A stretch of DNA of 64,000 nt from Paenibacillus lupini. Its GTDB lineage: Bacteria > Bacillota > Bacilli > Paenibacillales > Paenibacillaceae. Positions 6,293 through 15,745 of this stretch are shown in pieces. The notes below the pieces were generated by a model that was given only the letters and a program-made list of their open reading frames with translations, did not search any database and had not been told where the DNA came from. Location of the stretch: positions 434,001 through 498,000 of the forward strand of contig NZ_JAASRW010000002.1 in NCBI RefSeq assembly GCF_011761355.1, read 5' to 3'. Position 1 is the stretch's first letter; each line of letters begins with the position of its first letter. Position numbers and translations under genes: made by a program.

Positions 6293-9229
6293 TTGAAGGG
6301 GATATCACGGCACAAAAAAATAGCTTTGACGGCACTAAGCGCCGTCTTGGCGCTGAGCTTGCTGACGACCGGAAACCGAATCTCGGCAGAAAGCCTAACC
6401 GATGAGACAAAGGACGCACAGGAGCAATTGTCCGCGGACGAGCAGCTATTCTCCATGATTCAAGACAAAGGGAGTTATGCGGCTTATGCTGCGAAATATG
6501 AAGACGCAGAAAGGCCGGAGCGCGAAGTCGTTATCGAGGCGGCCGCTTATGCCGCGATCGAGGGAGACAGCTTCGAGAAGGTCTACAACTACGAAGGTCA
6601 GAGCGGCCCCTCGCTGAAGACCGGTGAGAAGGGACAGGTCGAGTGGGTGGTCGATGTGCCGGAGACGGGACTGTATCACATCTCGATGCTCTATTATCCG
6701 ATCGAAGGCAAAAGCTCGAGCATCGAACGGTCGTTCCTGATCGACGGCCAAGCGCCATTCGAAGAAACGGCATATCTGCAGTTCGACCGTATCTGGGCCA
6801 ATGAATTCGAGGATGTGCAGCAGGACAATCGTGGCAACGATTTGCGGCCGCGCCAATCCGAGAAGCCCGAATGGCGGGAGACGCTGTTCAAGGATTATGA
6901 GGGTTATTTCGAGCAGCCTTTCCAATTTTATTTGACGGCCGGCAGCCATAAGCTTACCCTCGTATCGCAGCGTGAGCCGATGGTGATCCGCCAATTGAAG
7001 CTGTTTCAGTACAAAGTACCGGCGTCCTATCAAGAAACGCTGGCTGCTTACGAACAAGCAGGAATCCAAAAAACACAAGATATCTTGGTGACGGTTCAGG
7101 GAGAAGACGCCGCTTTTAAATCGTCGCCTACGCTATATCCGCAAACGGAACGTTCCAGCCCTGCCGTTAACCCTTACAGCCCTTCAAAAGTACGCGTCAA
7201 TACAATCGGTGGCAACAACTGGCGCATCCCGGGCCAATGGATCGAATGGGAGGTCGAGGTTCCGGAGACGGGACTTTACAAGCTGGGCTTCAAATCGCAG
7301 CAAAATTTCGTACGGGGCATTTATTCCACGCGCAGATTGCTTGTCAACGGCGCCATTCCGTTTAGCGAAGCGGAGCGCGTGCCGTTCCGATACAAGAGCG
7401 GATACCGCATTGACGTCTTGGGCGGCGACGAACCGTACCTCGTCAAGCTGAACAAGGGCAAGAACGTTATCCGGCTGGAGAATAACCTCGGTGATTTTGC
7501 ACCCCTTATTCGTTCCATCGAAGAGAGTTTGTTCAACCTGAACACCGTATACCGCAAAATATTGATGATCACCGGCACAGCGCCTGATCAATACCGGGAC
7601 TATCGGGTCCATGTGAGGATTCCGGATCTGCTCGATACATTCAAGACGGAAAGAGACCGGCTTAAATTCGTGAGCAAGGAGCTTCGCCGCCTGTCGGGCG
7701 GAAGCAGCGACTCCGAGGCTCTGCTGAAGACGATGTATGCGCAGCTCGACGAGATGATCGACGAACCGGACACGATTCCGCGCCGTCTCGCCTCCTTTAA
7801 GACGAATACGGGAGGGCTGGGCACGTGGCTGCTGCGAACCCGCGAAATGCCGCTCGAGATCGACGAGATGTACGTCGCATCCCCGGAGAAGAAACTCCCG
7901 CGTTCGGGTATGGGATTCTTCTCGGAGTTAAAGCATGAAATCCTCACCTTCGGTTATTCGTTCTTAATCGATTACAATTCAATCGGGAATGTCGCCGCTG
8001 ACGACGATCAGCGTTCCGTCACGGTCTGGATCGGGTCCGGCCGCGACCAGGCGAACACCTTGAAAGCGATGATCGACGAGACGTTTACGCCTAAGACCGG
8101 GATTAACGTCAATCTGAAGCTGGTGCAAATGCAGACGCTTCTGCCCGCGACGCTAGCCGGTCAAGGACCTGACGTCGCGATGCAAATCGGCAACGATATC
8201 CCGGTGAACTACGCGATGCGGAGCGCAGCCGCGGATTTGACGCAATTCAGCGACTTTGAAACCGTATCAGACCGGTTCCGTCCAAGCGCTCTCGTGCCTT
8301 ATACGTACGAGAAGGGTGTGTACGCCCTGCCAGAGACGCAGACGTTCAATATGTTGTTCTACCGCAAGGATGTCATGAATGAACTGGGACTTGCAATCCC
8401 GCAAACGTGGGAGGATGTCTCCAATTTGCTGGCGATCCTGAACAAGAATCATATGGAGTTTGGTTTGCCGCTCGTGCTGAATCCGACCTACCCGGGAGAG
8501 AACTTGCCGCCGAATTCGATCTACGCTGCCTTGCTCATGCAAAATGGCGGCCAATTCTATCGCAACGACGGCAAGGAATCGGATCTGGATTCCCGTACCG
8601 GCATCGAGACGTTCAAGATGTGGACGGAGTTCTACACGGATTATAAGCTTGAACGCGAATTCGACTTTGCGAACCGGTTCCGTAACGGGCAGATGCCGAT
8701 CGGCATTGCCGATTATACGACCTACAATCTTCTCACCGTCTTTGCGCCGGAAATTCGCGGCATGTGGGGCTTCGTGCCGGTACCCGGGACGAAGAAGGCG
8801 GATGGCGCCATCGACCGGTCCGTCCCAAGCGCAGGCAGCGGCACGATCATGCTTCAGGGCGCTGCGGACAAGGAGGCCGCATGGGAATTCATGAAATGGT
8901 GGACATCCGCTGATACGCAGACGCAATTCGGGCGCGAGATGGAAGGCCTGCTCGGCGCATCGGCCCGTTACCCGACCGCTAACATCGAGTCGCTGGACAG
9001 CTTGCCTTGGCCGGTTGCCGAGTACGAGAACCTGAAGGCGCAGTTTGAATACGTCAAAGGCATACCGGAAGTTCCGGGCGGGTATTTTACGGGACGCCAC
9101 CTGCTTAATGCCTTTTATAAAACCGTGGTCAACGCCAATACGGAACCGCGTGAAGCGATTGTCGATTACGTGCAGTTCATTCAGGATGAAATCAAAGCCA
9201 AACGCAAAGAATTCGGCCTGCCGGAGTAA
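6293..9229 (+). CDS. secreted tandem carbohydrate-module / solute-binding fusion protein
   Basis: A 978-aa receptor about twice the usual length of sugar-binding proteins. TTG 6293 was chosen because GGGGGG lies just upstream and a clean signal peptide follows (KKIALTALSAVLALSLL, then ISA). A longer frame from 6191 would run through the promoter and operator. There is no lipobox cysteine. Residues about 60-255 and 265-420 form two related beta-sandwich modules (EWVVDVPETGLYHISM and EWEVEVPETGLYKLGF), probably CBM6/35-like. A helical linker follows (about 420-560). A full binding-protein domain (about 580-978) begins at SVTVWIGSGRDQANTLKAMI and includes PATLAGQGPDVAMQIG and MLFYRKDVMNELGL. It is followed directly by two permease genes, so it should be their receptor. 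Ligand by context: mannan fragments. Confidence 0.85.
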   Translation: MKGISRHKKIALTALSAVLALSLLTTGNRISAESLTDETKDAQEQLSADEQLFSMIQDKGSYAAYAAKYEDAERPEREVVIEAAAYAAIEGDSFEKVYNYEGQSGPSLKTGEKGQVEWVVDVPETGLYHISMLYYPIEGKSSSIERSFLIDGQAPFEETAYLQFDRIWANEFEDVQQDNRGNDLRPRQSEKPEWRETLFKDYEGYFEQPFQFYLTAGSHKLTLVSQREPMVIRQLKLFQYKVPASYQETLAAYEQAGIQKTQDILVTVQGEDAAFKSSPTLYPQTERSSPAVNPYSPSKVRVNTIGGNNWRIPGQWIEWEVEVPETGLYKLGFKSQQNFVRGIYSTRRLLVNGAIPFSEAERVPFRYKSGYRIDVLGGDEPYLVKLNKGKNVIRLENNLGDFAPLIRSIEESLFNLNTVYRKILMITGTAPDQYRDYRVHVRIPDLLDTFKTERDRLKFVSKELRRLSGGSSDSEALLKTMYAQLDEMIDEPDTIPRRLASFKTNTGGLGTWLLRTREMPLEIDEMYVASPEKKLPRSGMGFFSELKHEILTFGYSFLIDYNSIGNVAADDDQRSVTVWIGSGRDQANTLKAMIDETFTPKTGINVNLKLVQMQTLLPATLAGQGPDVAMQIGNDIPVNYAMRSAAADLTQFSDFETVSDRFRPSALVPYTYEKGVYALPETQTFNMLFYRKDVMNELGLAIPQTWEDVSNLLAILNKNHMEFGLPLVLNPTYPGENLPPNSIYAALLMQNGGQFYRNDGKESDLDSRTGIETFKMWTEFYTDYKLEREFDFANRFRNGQMPIGIADYTTYNLLTVFAPEIRGMWGFVPVPGTKKADGAIDRSVPSAGSGTIMLQGAADKEAAWEFMKWWTSADTQTQFGREMEGLLGASARYPTANIESLDSLPWPVAEYENLKAQFEYVKGIPEVPGGYFTGRHLLNAFYKTVVNANTEPREAIVDYVQFIQDEIKAKRKEFGLPE

Positions 9230-9244
9230 AAGGGGGAACTGACC

Positions 9245-10213
9245 GTGTCCAATATCACGATTGAGCATACAAAGCAGAAGCCGGCGGGAAGCGGCAAACC
9301 GGCACGTTCCCACACATGGTGGGCCGCCCGGACGCGCGAGATCAAAAAAAGGAAGCATTCTTATATTCTGATGGCGCCGTATATGCTTTTGTTCGCGGCC
9401 TTTACGATTCTGCCCGTCATCATGTCCATCATTATCAGCTTTTCGTATTTTAACCTGCTTGAATTCCCGCGCTTTATCGGCTGGCAGAACTATTCGAGGC
9501 TGTTTCTGGAAGATGACGTGTTCTTGACGGCAATCAAGAACACGCTCCTCTTCGCGGCCATCACCGGGCCTGTCAGCTACATCGCCTGCTTTGTCTTTGC
9601 GTGGATTATCAATGAGCTGGGACCGAAGCTCCGCGCGGTCATGACGCTTATCTTCTATGCGCCATCCATCTCCGGAAACGTGTACTTCATCTGGCAAATC
9701 ATCTTTTCCGGTGATCGTTACGGCATCGCCAACGGGCTTCTCATCAAGCTTGGGTTCATCTTGGAGCCGATACAGTGGCTGAAGACCGAACAATACATTT
9801 TGCCCATCCTTATCCTCGTGCAGCTCTGGCTGTCGCTCGGGACCGGTTTTCTTGCCTTCATTGCCGGTTTGCAGACGGTCGATAGGACGCTTTACGAAGC
9901 CGGAGCGGTGGACGGGGTCAAAAACCGCTGGCAGGAGCTGTGGTACATTACGCTGCCGTCGATGAAGCCCCAGCTGATGTTCGGCGCAGTCATCCAGTTG
10001 ACAACATCGCTCGCCGTCGCAGATGTATCGATTAACCTGGCCGGATTTCCAAGCGTCAACTATGCCGCGCAGACGATCGTAACGCACTTGATCGACTTCG
10101 GTACGATCCGCTTCGAGATGGGTTATGCCTCCGCGATCGCGACCGTGCTGTTCGTGATTATGCTTGGCACGAACCTGATCATTCAACGACTTCTCAGGAA
10201 GGTAGGGGACTAA
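9245..10213 (+). CDS. sugar ABC transporter permease, MalF/UgpA type (pair 1)
   Basis: Inner-membrane permease of a carbohydrate importer. The GTG start follows AGGGGGAA by a normal distance, 15 bases after the receptor gene. A charged cytoplasmic N-terminus (about 40 residues) precedes six TM segments. The first is YILMAPYMLLFAAFTILPVI. The cytoplasmic EAA loop, which contacts the ATPase, reads TLYEAGAVDGVKNRWQELWY followed by ITLPSMKP. Its partner is the next gene, four bases downstream. No ATPase gene is present in the operon, so an MsmX-like shared ATPase is expected. Confidence 0.92.
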   Translation: MSNITIEHTKQKPAGSGKPARSHTWWAARTREIKKRKHSYILMAPYMLLFAAFTILPVIMSIIISFSYFNLLEFPRFIGWQNYSRLFLEDDVFLTAIKNTLLFAAITGPVSYIACFVFAWIINELGPKLRAVMTLIFYAPSISGNVYFIWQIIFSGDRYGIANGLLIKLGFILEPIQWLKTEQYILPILILVQLWLSLGTGFLAFIAGLQTVDRTLYEAGAVDGVKNRWQELWYITLPSMKPQLMFGAVIQLTTSLAVADVSINLAGFPSVNYAAQTIVTHLIDFGTIRFEMGYASAIATVLFVIMLGTNLIIQRLLRKVGD

Positions 10214-10217
10214 TCGA

Positions 10218-11084
10218 ATGAATACGATCCTTTCGAGACGCAATAAGCGCGTCAACCGTTCCTTTATGGGGAGTATCTCCTTATTTATACTGCTGGCGAT
10301 TGTCGGCGCTTTCATGGCGCTTCCGCTCGTGTATGCAATCAACGCGGCCTTCAAGCCGCTTGACGAAATTTTCATGTTTCCGCCGACCCTGTTCGTGCGA
10401 AACCCTACGCTTACGAACTTCGTTGATCTCATGACGCTGCTCGGCCAATCGTGGGTGCCGTTCTCAAGGTATATTTTTAATACGTTCTTCATTACCGGGA
10501 TGGGCGTATTCGGGCACGTCATATTGGCTTCGGCTGCTGCTTTTCCGCTTGCGAAGCATGTGTTCCCCGGCAAAGCGGTTACGTTCCAGACGGTCGTGCT
10601 GTCGCTCATGTTCACCGGCGCCGTGACGTCGATTCCGAATTATATGATCATGTCCTGGCTTGGCCTCATTGATACTTATTGGGCGGTCATTGTACCGGCA
10701 TTCGCCTATCCGCTCGGCCTCTATTTAATGAAGCAATTCATGGAGCAAATGCCGGACTCGCTGCTCGAAGCGGCCAAAATCGACGGCGCAAGCGAGTACC
10801 GCATCTTCTGGCAAGTCGTCATGCCCAACGTCAAGCCGGCATGGCTTACGCTGGTCATCCTGTTGTTTCAGCTGCTGTGGGGGACGGACGGCAATGGATT
10901 CATCTACAGCGAGCAATTGAAAACGCTTCATTATGCTTCGGGACAAATAATCCAAGGCGGTATTGCCCGTGCTGGCGTCGGTGCAGCCGTTGCGTTGATT
11001 TTAATGAGTGTGCCGATTACGCTGTTCGTTTTCTCGCAGAGCCGCATTATCGAGACGATGGCGACATCCGGCATGAAAGATTAG
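10218..11084 (+). CDS. sugar ABC transporter permease, MalG/UgpE type (pair 1)
   Basis: Second permease of the first pair. The N-terminal TM FILLAIVGAFMALPLVYAIN is followed by the NAAFKPLDEIFMFPPTLF element typical of MalG-type subunits. The EAA loop reads SLLEAAKIDGASEYRIFWQV followed by VMPNVKP. The ATG start follows GGTAGGGGAC. The region after the EAA loop is somewhat unusual: it contains GTDGNGFIYSEQLKTLHYAS rather than the common short linker. It is co-transcribed with the receptor and the propeller protein. Confidence 0.92.
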   Translation: MNTILSRRNKRVNRSFMGSISLFILLAIVGAFMALPLVYAINAAFKPLDEIFMFPPTLFVRNPTLTNFVDLMTLLGQSWVPFSRYIFNTFFITGMGVFGHVILASAAAFPLAKHVFPGKAVTFQTVVLSLMFTGAVTSIPNYMIMSWLGLIDTYWAVIVPAFAYPLGLYLMKQFMEQMPDSLLEAAKIDGASEYRIFWQVVMPNVKPAWLTLVILLFQLLWGTDGNGFIYSEQLKTLHYASGQIIQGGIARAGVGAAVALILMSVPITLFVFSQSRIIETMATSGMKD

Positions 11085-11095
11085 GGGGATCGTCC

Positions 11096-12553
11096 GTGAA
11101 ATTAACCAAAGCGCTCGTGCTTGCGGCGATCATCTCGATGCTCGCCGCAGCGGCTCCGGCCGCTTCTGCCGCCACTCCGTATGAAGCCTATACTTACAAC
11201 TTTTATGAAGAATCGGTGCCGCTGCCTGCGCCATATGTGCCGGAGAAAGCTGTCTCGGGTCAAAGTCTTGGCGTCGGCAGCTTTAATCAACCAAACGACA
11301 TTTTTGTCACGGAAGACGGATTCATCTACATTCTGGACAGCGGTAACGCGCGGGTCATCGTCCTCGATAACCAGTGGCAGGTGCTCCGGACCATCGATGG
11401 CTTTGAGATGGATGGGCAGGAGAATAAGTTCGCCAATCCGTCGGGGATTTTCGTATCGGAGAAAAAGGAAATTTACGTCGCCGACACGGATAAGGGAAGA
11501 GTCGTCGTTCTGACAAGCGATGGCCAGCTGATTCGAGTCGTAGATAATCCCCAATCGGAAATTTTGCCGCCCGACTTCAAATTCGTCCCGCTTAAAGTGA
11601 CCGCGGACAGGGCGGGCAGGGTTTTCGTCGTCAGTCGCGGGATGTATGAAGGCATCATGCAGTTTGACGAGAATGGCAAATTTATCGGCTACGTCGGCAC
11701 GATCAAGGTGACCGTGAGTCCGGCGGACCGGCTGTGGCGGGCCCTTGCGACCGATGCGCAGCAAGCACAGATGCAGCTGTTCATTCCGACGGAATTCGCG
11801 AGCGTCGATATCGACCGCAAAGGCTTCGTGTATGCGACGACCGTAGATATCAATTCAACCGAAACGATCAAACGGCTGAACCCTTCCGGACAGGATGTAC
11901 TGAAACGATTCGGCCATTTTCCGCCGCGAGGCGATATCCGTTACCGGATTCTGGGCAACAACTCGGGCCCGTCCAAGCTTGTGGACATCAAGGTGCTCGG
12001 GGGCGGCATGTATGTCGCGCTTGATTCGCTTCGCGCCCGTCTGTTCACGTACAACGACGAGGGAGAACTGCTGTACGCCTTCGGCGGAAGAGGGACGCAG
12101 CTTGGCGTCTTCAATACGCCGGTCGCGGTCGAACGGGTTGCGGATAAGCTTGTCGTGCTCGACCGGGGCAAAAATAATATCGTCGTGTTTGCGCCAACAC
12201 GGTTCGGCAAATTGGTAAGCGCGGCGACGACCGAGCATTACAATGGCAATACCGACCGTTCCGTCGACATTTGGCGGGAAGTGCTCCGCATGAACTCGAA
12301 CTTTGATATCGCCTACCGGGGTATTGGGCGCTCGCTGCTCATGCAGAAGAAGAACAAGGAAGCGATGGAATATTTTAAGCTCGGCATGGACCGCAAGTAT
12401 TATTCGACGGCCTTCAAACGATATCGCCGCGAAGTGATGCAGGAGCAGTTCGGTCATTTTATGACGACCTTGATGGTACTTATCGCCGCTTTCGTTGCTT
12501 ATCGGATCGTAAGGAAAGTCAGGGTGAGAAGGAGTGAGACACGTGAAGCATGA
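11096..12553 (+). CDS. membrane-anchored NHL-type beta-propeller protein with TPR
   Basis: A 485-aa protein with a cleavable signal peptide (KALVLAAIISMLAAAAPAAS, ending SAA). It then has six or so NHL/SMP-30-like blades, for example NQPNDIFVTEDGFIYILDSG, NPSGIFVSEKKEIYVADTDK and TPVAVERVADKLVVLDRGKN. A single TPR-like unit follows (DIWREVLRMNSNFDIAYRGI onward), then a C-terminal TM (TTLMVLIAAFVAYRIV) and a basic tail. This predicts an extracellular propeller held to the membrane at its C-terminus. GTG 11096 was chosen because TAGGGGGAT precedes it and the signal peptide starts there; the open frame upstream is antisense-like shadow inside the permease gene. The function is unknown. Its place between permeases and Yip1 suggests a scaffold or sensor for the uptake machinery. 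Confidence 0.85.
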   Translation: MKLTKALVLAAIISMLAAAAPAASAATPYEAYTYNFYEESVPLPAPYVPEKAVSGQSLGVGSFNQPNDIFVTEDGFIYILDSGNARVIVLDNQWQVLRTIDGFEMDGQENKFANPSGIFVSEKKEIYVADTDKGRVVVLTSDGQLIRVVDNPQSEILPPDFKFVPLKVTADRAGRVFVVSRGMYEGIMQFDENGKFIGYVGTIKVTVSPADRLWRALATDAQQAQMQLFIPTEFASVDIDRKGFVYATTVDINSTETIKRLNPSGQDVLKRFGHFPPRGDIRYRILGNNSGPSKLVDIKVLGGGMYVALDSLRARLFTYNDEGELLYAFGGRGTQLGVFNTPVAVERVADKLVVLDRGKNNIVVFAPTRFGKLVSAATTEHYNGNTDRSVDIWREVLRMNSNFDIAYRGIGRSLLMQKKNKEAMEYFKLGMDRKYYSTAFKRYRREVMQEQFGHFMTTLMVLIAAFVAYRIVRKVRVRRSETREA

Positions 12554-13163
12554 TTTCGTGAAGTTTCCCCTCCATGTCATCGTCCACCCGTTCGACGGGT
12601 TCTGGGATATGAAGTATGAACAGAAGGGCAAGATCAGGGTCGCGCTGACGATCCTCGCGATTTTCATCCTGACGTTAATTTTGCAGCGGCAGTTTTCGGG
12701 TTTTCTCGTCAACTTCAACGATCCGCGATACTTGAACAGTCTGAACGACATCATTTACACCCTGCTGCCGTTTCTCCTGTTCTGCTTCGCGAACTGGTCC
12801 ATTACCACCTTGATGGAAGGCGAAGGAAAATTCAAGGAAATCGTCATGGCGACAGGCTATGCGATGCTTCCGCTGATTCTGATCAACCTACCCCTGACGT
12901 TCATCAGCCGGATCATGGTGCAGGAGGAAACCGCCTTCTATTATTTGCTGAACAGCTTCGCCGGGATCTGGTTCCTTTATTTGTTGTTCGCCGGCATTAT
13001 GACCGTGCACCAGTATACGGCCTCGAAGACGGTCATCACTATGGTTCTGACTGTTATCGCCATGGGGATCGTCGTCTTTCTGGGGACTCTTGCGCTCAGC
13101 CTGGGAGCCCAGATCTGGTATTTCATCTATGATATCTACCGCGAACTCATTTTCCGTACGTAA
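12543..13163 (+). CDS. Yip1-domain integral membrane protein
   Basis: Roughly 206 aa with five predicted TM helices: IRVALTILAIFILTLILQ, then DIIYTLLPFLLFCFANW, then a pair around EIVMATGYAMLPLILINL and YLLNSFAGIWFLYLLFAGIM, then VITMVLTVIAMGIVVFL. The N-terminal HPFDGFWDMKYEQKGKI is the usual Yip1-family entry motif. GTG 12543 is spaced correctly from AGAAGGAG; GTG 12534 is possible. The gene overlaps the end of the propeller gene, which implies coupling. Yip1 proteins in bacteria have no settled role. Here it belongs to the same transcription unit as two permease pairs. Confidence 0.82.
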   Translation: MKHDFVKFPLHVIVHPFDGFWDMKYEQKGKIRVALTILAIFILTLILQRQFSGFLVNFNDPRYLNSLNDIIYTLLPFLLFCFANWSITTLMEGEGKFKEIVMATGYAMLPLILINLPLTFISRIMVQEETAFYYLLNSFAGIWFLYLLFAGIMTVHQYTASKTVITMVLTVIAMGIVVFLGTLALSLGAQIWYFIYDIYRELIFRT

Positions 13164-13177
13164 AGGGGGCAGCACCA

Positions 13178-15745
13178 GTGAGCAATAGAAAAAAAATTTA
13201 TGCGGTGCTGGCAAGTATCGCGGTAGTCGGGATCGGTGCTCTGCTCTACGTCATGCTGACGAAAGGAGCGCCGGCCGTCAGTGTTTCCGCTTATGCGGGG
13301 ACGGGGTCTCAGCCGTCTGCGGCCTCCGAGCCCAAGTTTCTGACTGGCAGCGCCGTTCCTGGCATGAAGCTTGTGGCGGAGACGGATGCCCTGGCCATGT
13401 ATTTTCACGAAGAAACGACCGAGCTTGCCGTGGTGGACAAAAAGAGCGGGAAAGTATGGCGGACTAATCCCGAGGCGCGAAACGAAGACGCGAAAGCGTC
13501 CCCTGTCGAGAAAGAATTACTCTCCTCTCAGGTGACCGTCAATTACCGCGACCGCATTGGGACGCTCAATACGTTTACCAACTATGCGCATTCGATCGCG
13601 AATAAGCAGTTCAAGGCCGAGATGATCGAGAATGGGCTTCGCCTGACGTACACGATCGGAGACATGTCGCTTGGCATCGATGCGCTGCCGAAGTATATCA
13701 GCAAGCAGCGGATGGAAGAGAAGGTGCTCAGCCAGCTGGACGACCAGACGAAGATTACCATCAACCGTGCGTATCTTCCGTCGGAAACGAAACCGGACGT
13801 CCTGGAGCGGCTGGATACGGCGGTTGAACGTCCGCTCGTGCTGCAGCGCGTTCTGGACGCTTTTGCCAAAGCGGGTTATACCGAGGAAGACCTCGCATTC
13901 GACAATGAAGAGAACGGAATCGGGGCCGGGGGCGAGGAAAAGCCCAATTTTACGGTCGTCCTCGAATACCGTCTCGACGGAGATAGCTTCCTCGTGAATG
14001 TGCCTGCAGGGCAAATTGCGGAAAGCAAAGGTTTCAAAATCCGAAACCTCGAGCTGTTGAACTTCTTCGGCGCTGCGGGGACGGATGAGCAAGGCTATAT
14101 GCTGGTACCCGACGGATCCGGCGGTCTCATTTATTTGAACAACGGAAAATCGAACGCCGAAGTTTACGCGCAGCGCATTTACGGCGACGATTACAACGAC
14201 AACAGCGGCCGGCGCGGTCAGGTATCGGAGAGTGCCCGCCTGCCGGTATTCGGCCTCAAATCCGGCGACAATGCTTGGTTCGCGCAAATCGAGCGGGGCG
14301 AATCGATTGCGAATGTGACGGCAGACATCGGCGGACGGCAAAATTCGTTCAACCATATCCACGCCAGCTTCGCGCTTCGCGGCGAGGACGAGCTGGAGCT
14401 GTATAAGGGCAATGAGGTTGACGAAATCCAGCTCTTGTCCGAAGCGCGTTATACCGGCGACATTCAGGTCCGGTACAACTTCCTTGACGGTTCGGATGCT
14501 TCCTATGCAGGCATGGCCGAGATCTACCGCGAGCGGCTTGCTGCGGAAGGCCTTCTGAAGCCGATCGAAGCCGGGGAGGGCCTGCCGTTCTTCGTGGATG
14601 TGCTTGGCGCGATCGACAAGCGCAAATCCTTCCTGGGTGTGCCTTACAAAGGGCTTGTGCCGATGACAACGGTGGATCAGGCAGGCAAAATTGCGGATGC
14701 GCTGAGGGAAAAAGGCGTTTCCAACGTTCAAATGCGATATCTCGGCTGGTTTAACGGCGGGATGAAGCATTCCGTTCCAGCAAGCGTCGATATGGAAGGG
14801 AAGCTAGGCAGCGGTTCGGAACTGCGCCAGTTGGCTGATAAGCTGGAAGCGGCAGGCGGCATGCTGTATCCGGACACGGCTTTCCAGCATGTGCTGCGCG
14901 ACAGCTTCGCGTTCAGGCCTGCCTCTGACGCGGCCAGGTTCATTACCCGTGAGCAGGCAGCTCGGACGCCGTACAACCGCGCGCTTAATACAATGGATTA
15001 CGATCTTGGCACCTATTGGCTGCTGTCGCCTGCCAAGCTTCCATACTTCGTCGACCAATTCATGGCCGGTTACGATGACTATAAGATCGATTCCGTCTCG
15101 CTGCGCGATCTCGGGGATTTGCTCCATGCGGACTACCGTGCAGACCGCGTCATTTTCCGCGACACGGCCAAGAACATCGTGACGGAGCAGCTCGGCAAGC
15201 TGGAGAAGGAGTTCCCGCATTTGCTGCTGACCGGCGGGAATGCCTACGCGCTTCCGTATGCCGATAAGCTTGTTAACGTGCCGATGGGAGACAGCGGCTT
15301 CAACATTGTCGATGAAACCGTGCCTTTCTACCAAATGGTCATTCACGGCTATATCGACTATGCGGGCTCGCCGCTCAATCTGGACGATGAGCAGGACCTC
15401 CAGCACCAACTGCTTCGTTCGGTCGAATACGGCGCGGCGCCGCACTTCCTGTGGACAGATGCGCCATCCTCCCAGCTGAAATTTACGGCGTACGACTTGT
15501 ATTTCTCTACCGAATACACAAGCTGGATCGAGGATGCCGCGAATATGTACGCAAAGGCGAATGAGGCGCTTGGCGGACTGCGAACGCAGCCGATATCGGA
15601 TCGAATCGTTCATCAGGAAGGGGTCGTCGAGGTTCGCTATGGCAATGGCGCCGCAGTGTACGTCAATTATACCGACAAACCGGTGACAGTGGGCGGCATG
15701 ACGATCGAAGCGGAGAATTTTGCGGTAAGGAGTGAGGTCAATTGA
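13178..15745 (+). CDS. DUF5696-type membrane-anchored extracellular protein
   Basis: An 855-aa protein with one N-terminal TM (KIYAVLASIAVVGIGALLYV), no cleavage site that I can see, and a large extracellular part. Residues about 60-400 are beta-rich and begin with AMYFHEETTELAVVDKKSGK and VWRTNP, the typical DUF5696 opening. From about 475 the pattern is that of an alpha/beta barrel like those of glycoside hydrolases: FFVDVLGAID, VQMRYLGWFNGG, GGMLYPDTAF, YKIDSVSLRDLGDL, LLLTGGNAYALPYAD and PHFLWTDAPS. A small beta domain ends the protein. Several Asp/Glu residues sit at strand ends, but I cannot name a catalytic pair. Co-encoded mannanases are cytoplasmic, so this protein is a candidate for the missing extracellular hydrolase or glycan-processing factor (inference). 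Family membership rests on recall, not on a search. Confidence 0.78.
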   Translation: MSNRKKIYAVLASIAVVGIGALLYVMLTKGAPAVSVSAYAGTGSQPSAASEPKFLTGSAVPGMKLVAETDALAMYFHEETTELAVVDKKSGKVWRTNPEARNEDAKASPVEKELLSSQVTVNYRDRIGTLNTFTNYAHSIANKQFKAEMIENGLRLTYTIGDMSLGIDALPKYISKQRMEEKVLSQLDDQTKITINRAYLPSETKPDVLERLDTAVERPLVLQRVLDAFAKAGYTEEDLAFDNEENGIGAGGEEKPNFTVVLEYRLDGDSFLVNVPAGQIAESKGFKIRNLELLNFFGAAGTDEQGYMLVPDGSGGLIYLNNGKSNAEVYAQRIYGDDYNDNSGRRGQVSESARLPVFGLKSGDNAWFAQIERGESIANVTADIGGRQNSFNHIHASFALRGEDELELYKGNEVDEIQLLSEARYTGDIQVRYNFLDGSDASYAGMAEIYRERLAAEGLLKPIEAGEGLPFFVDVLGAIDKRKSFLGVPYKGLVPMTTVDQAGKIADALREKGVSNVQMRYLGWFNGGMKHSVPASVDMEGKLGSGSELRQLADKLEAAGGMLYPDTAFQHVLRDSFAFRPASDAARFITREQAARTPYNRALNTMDYDLGTYWLLSPAKLPYFVDQFMAGYDDYKIDSVSLRDLGDLLHADYRADRVIFRDTAKNIVTEQLGKLEKEFPHLLLTGGNAYALPYADKLVNVPMGDSGFNIVDETVPFYQMVIHGYIDYAGSPLNLDDEQDLQHQLLRSVEYGAAPHFLWTDAPSSQLKFTAYDLYFSTEYTSWIEDAANMYAKANEALGGLRTQPISDRIVHQEGVVEVRYGNGAAVYVNYTDKPVTVGGMTIEAENFAVRSEVN

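Noticed and set aside
8267..10615. 782-codon open frame on the minus strand
   Set aside because: It lies opposite two well-supported genes, is rich in Arg/His/Asp as antisense frames of GC-rich genes are, has no family motif and no ribosome site.
10679..11095. N-terminal extension of the propeller gene
   Set aside because: It overlaps the permease gene in another frame; the signal peptide and ribosome site place the start at 11096.
13517..15613. Long minus-strand frames opposite the DUF5696 gene
   Set aside because: Shadow frames without motifs or start signals; the plus strand encodes a clear membrane-anchored protein.
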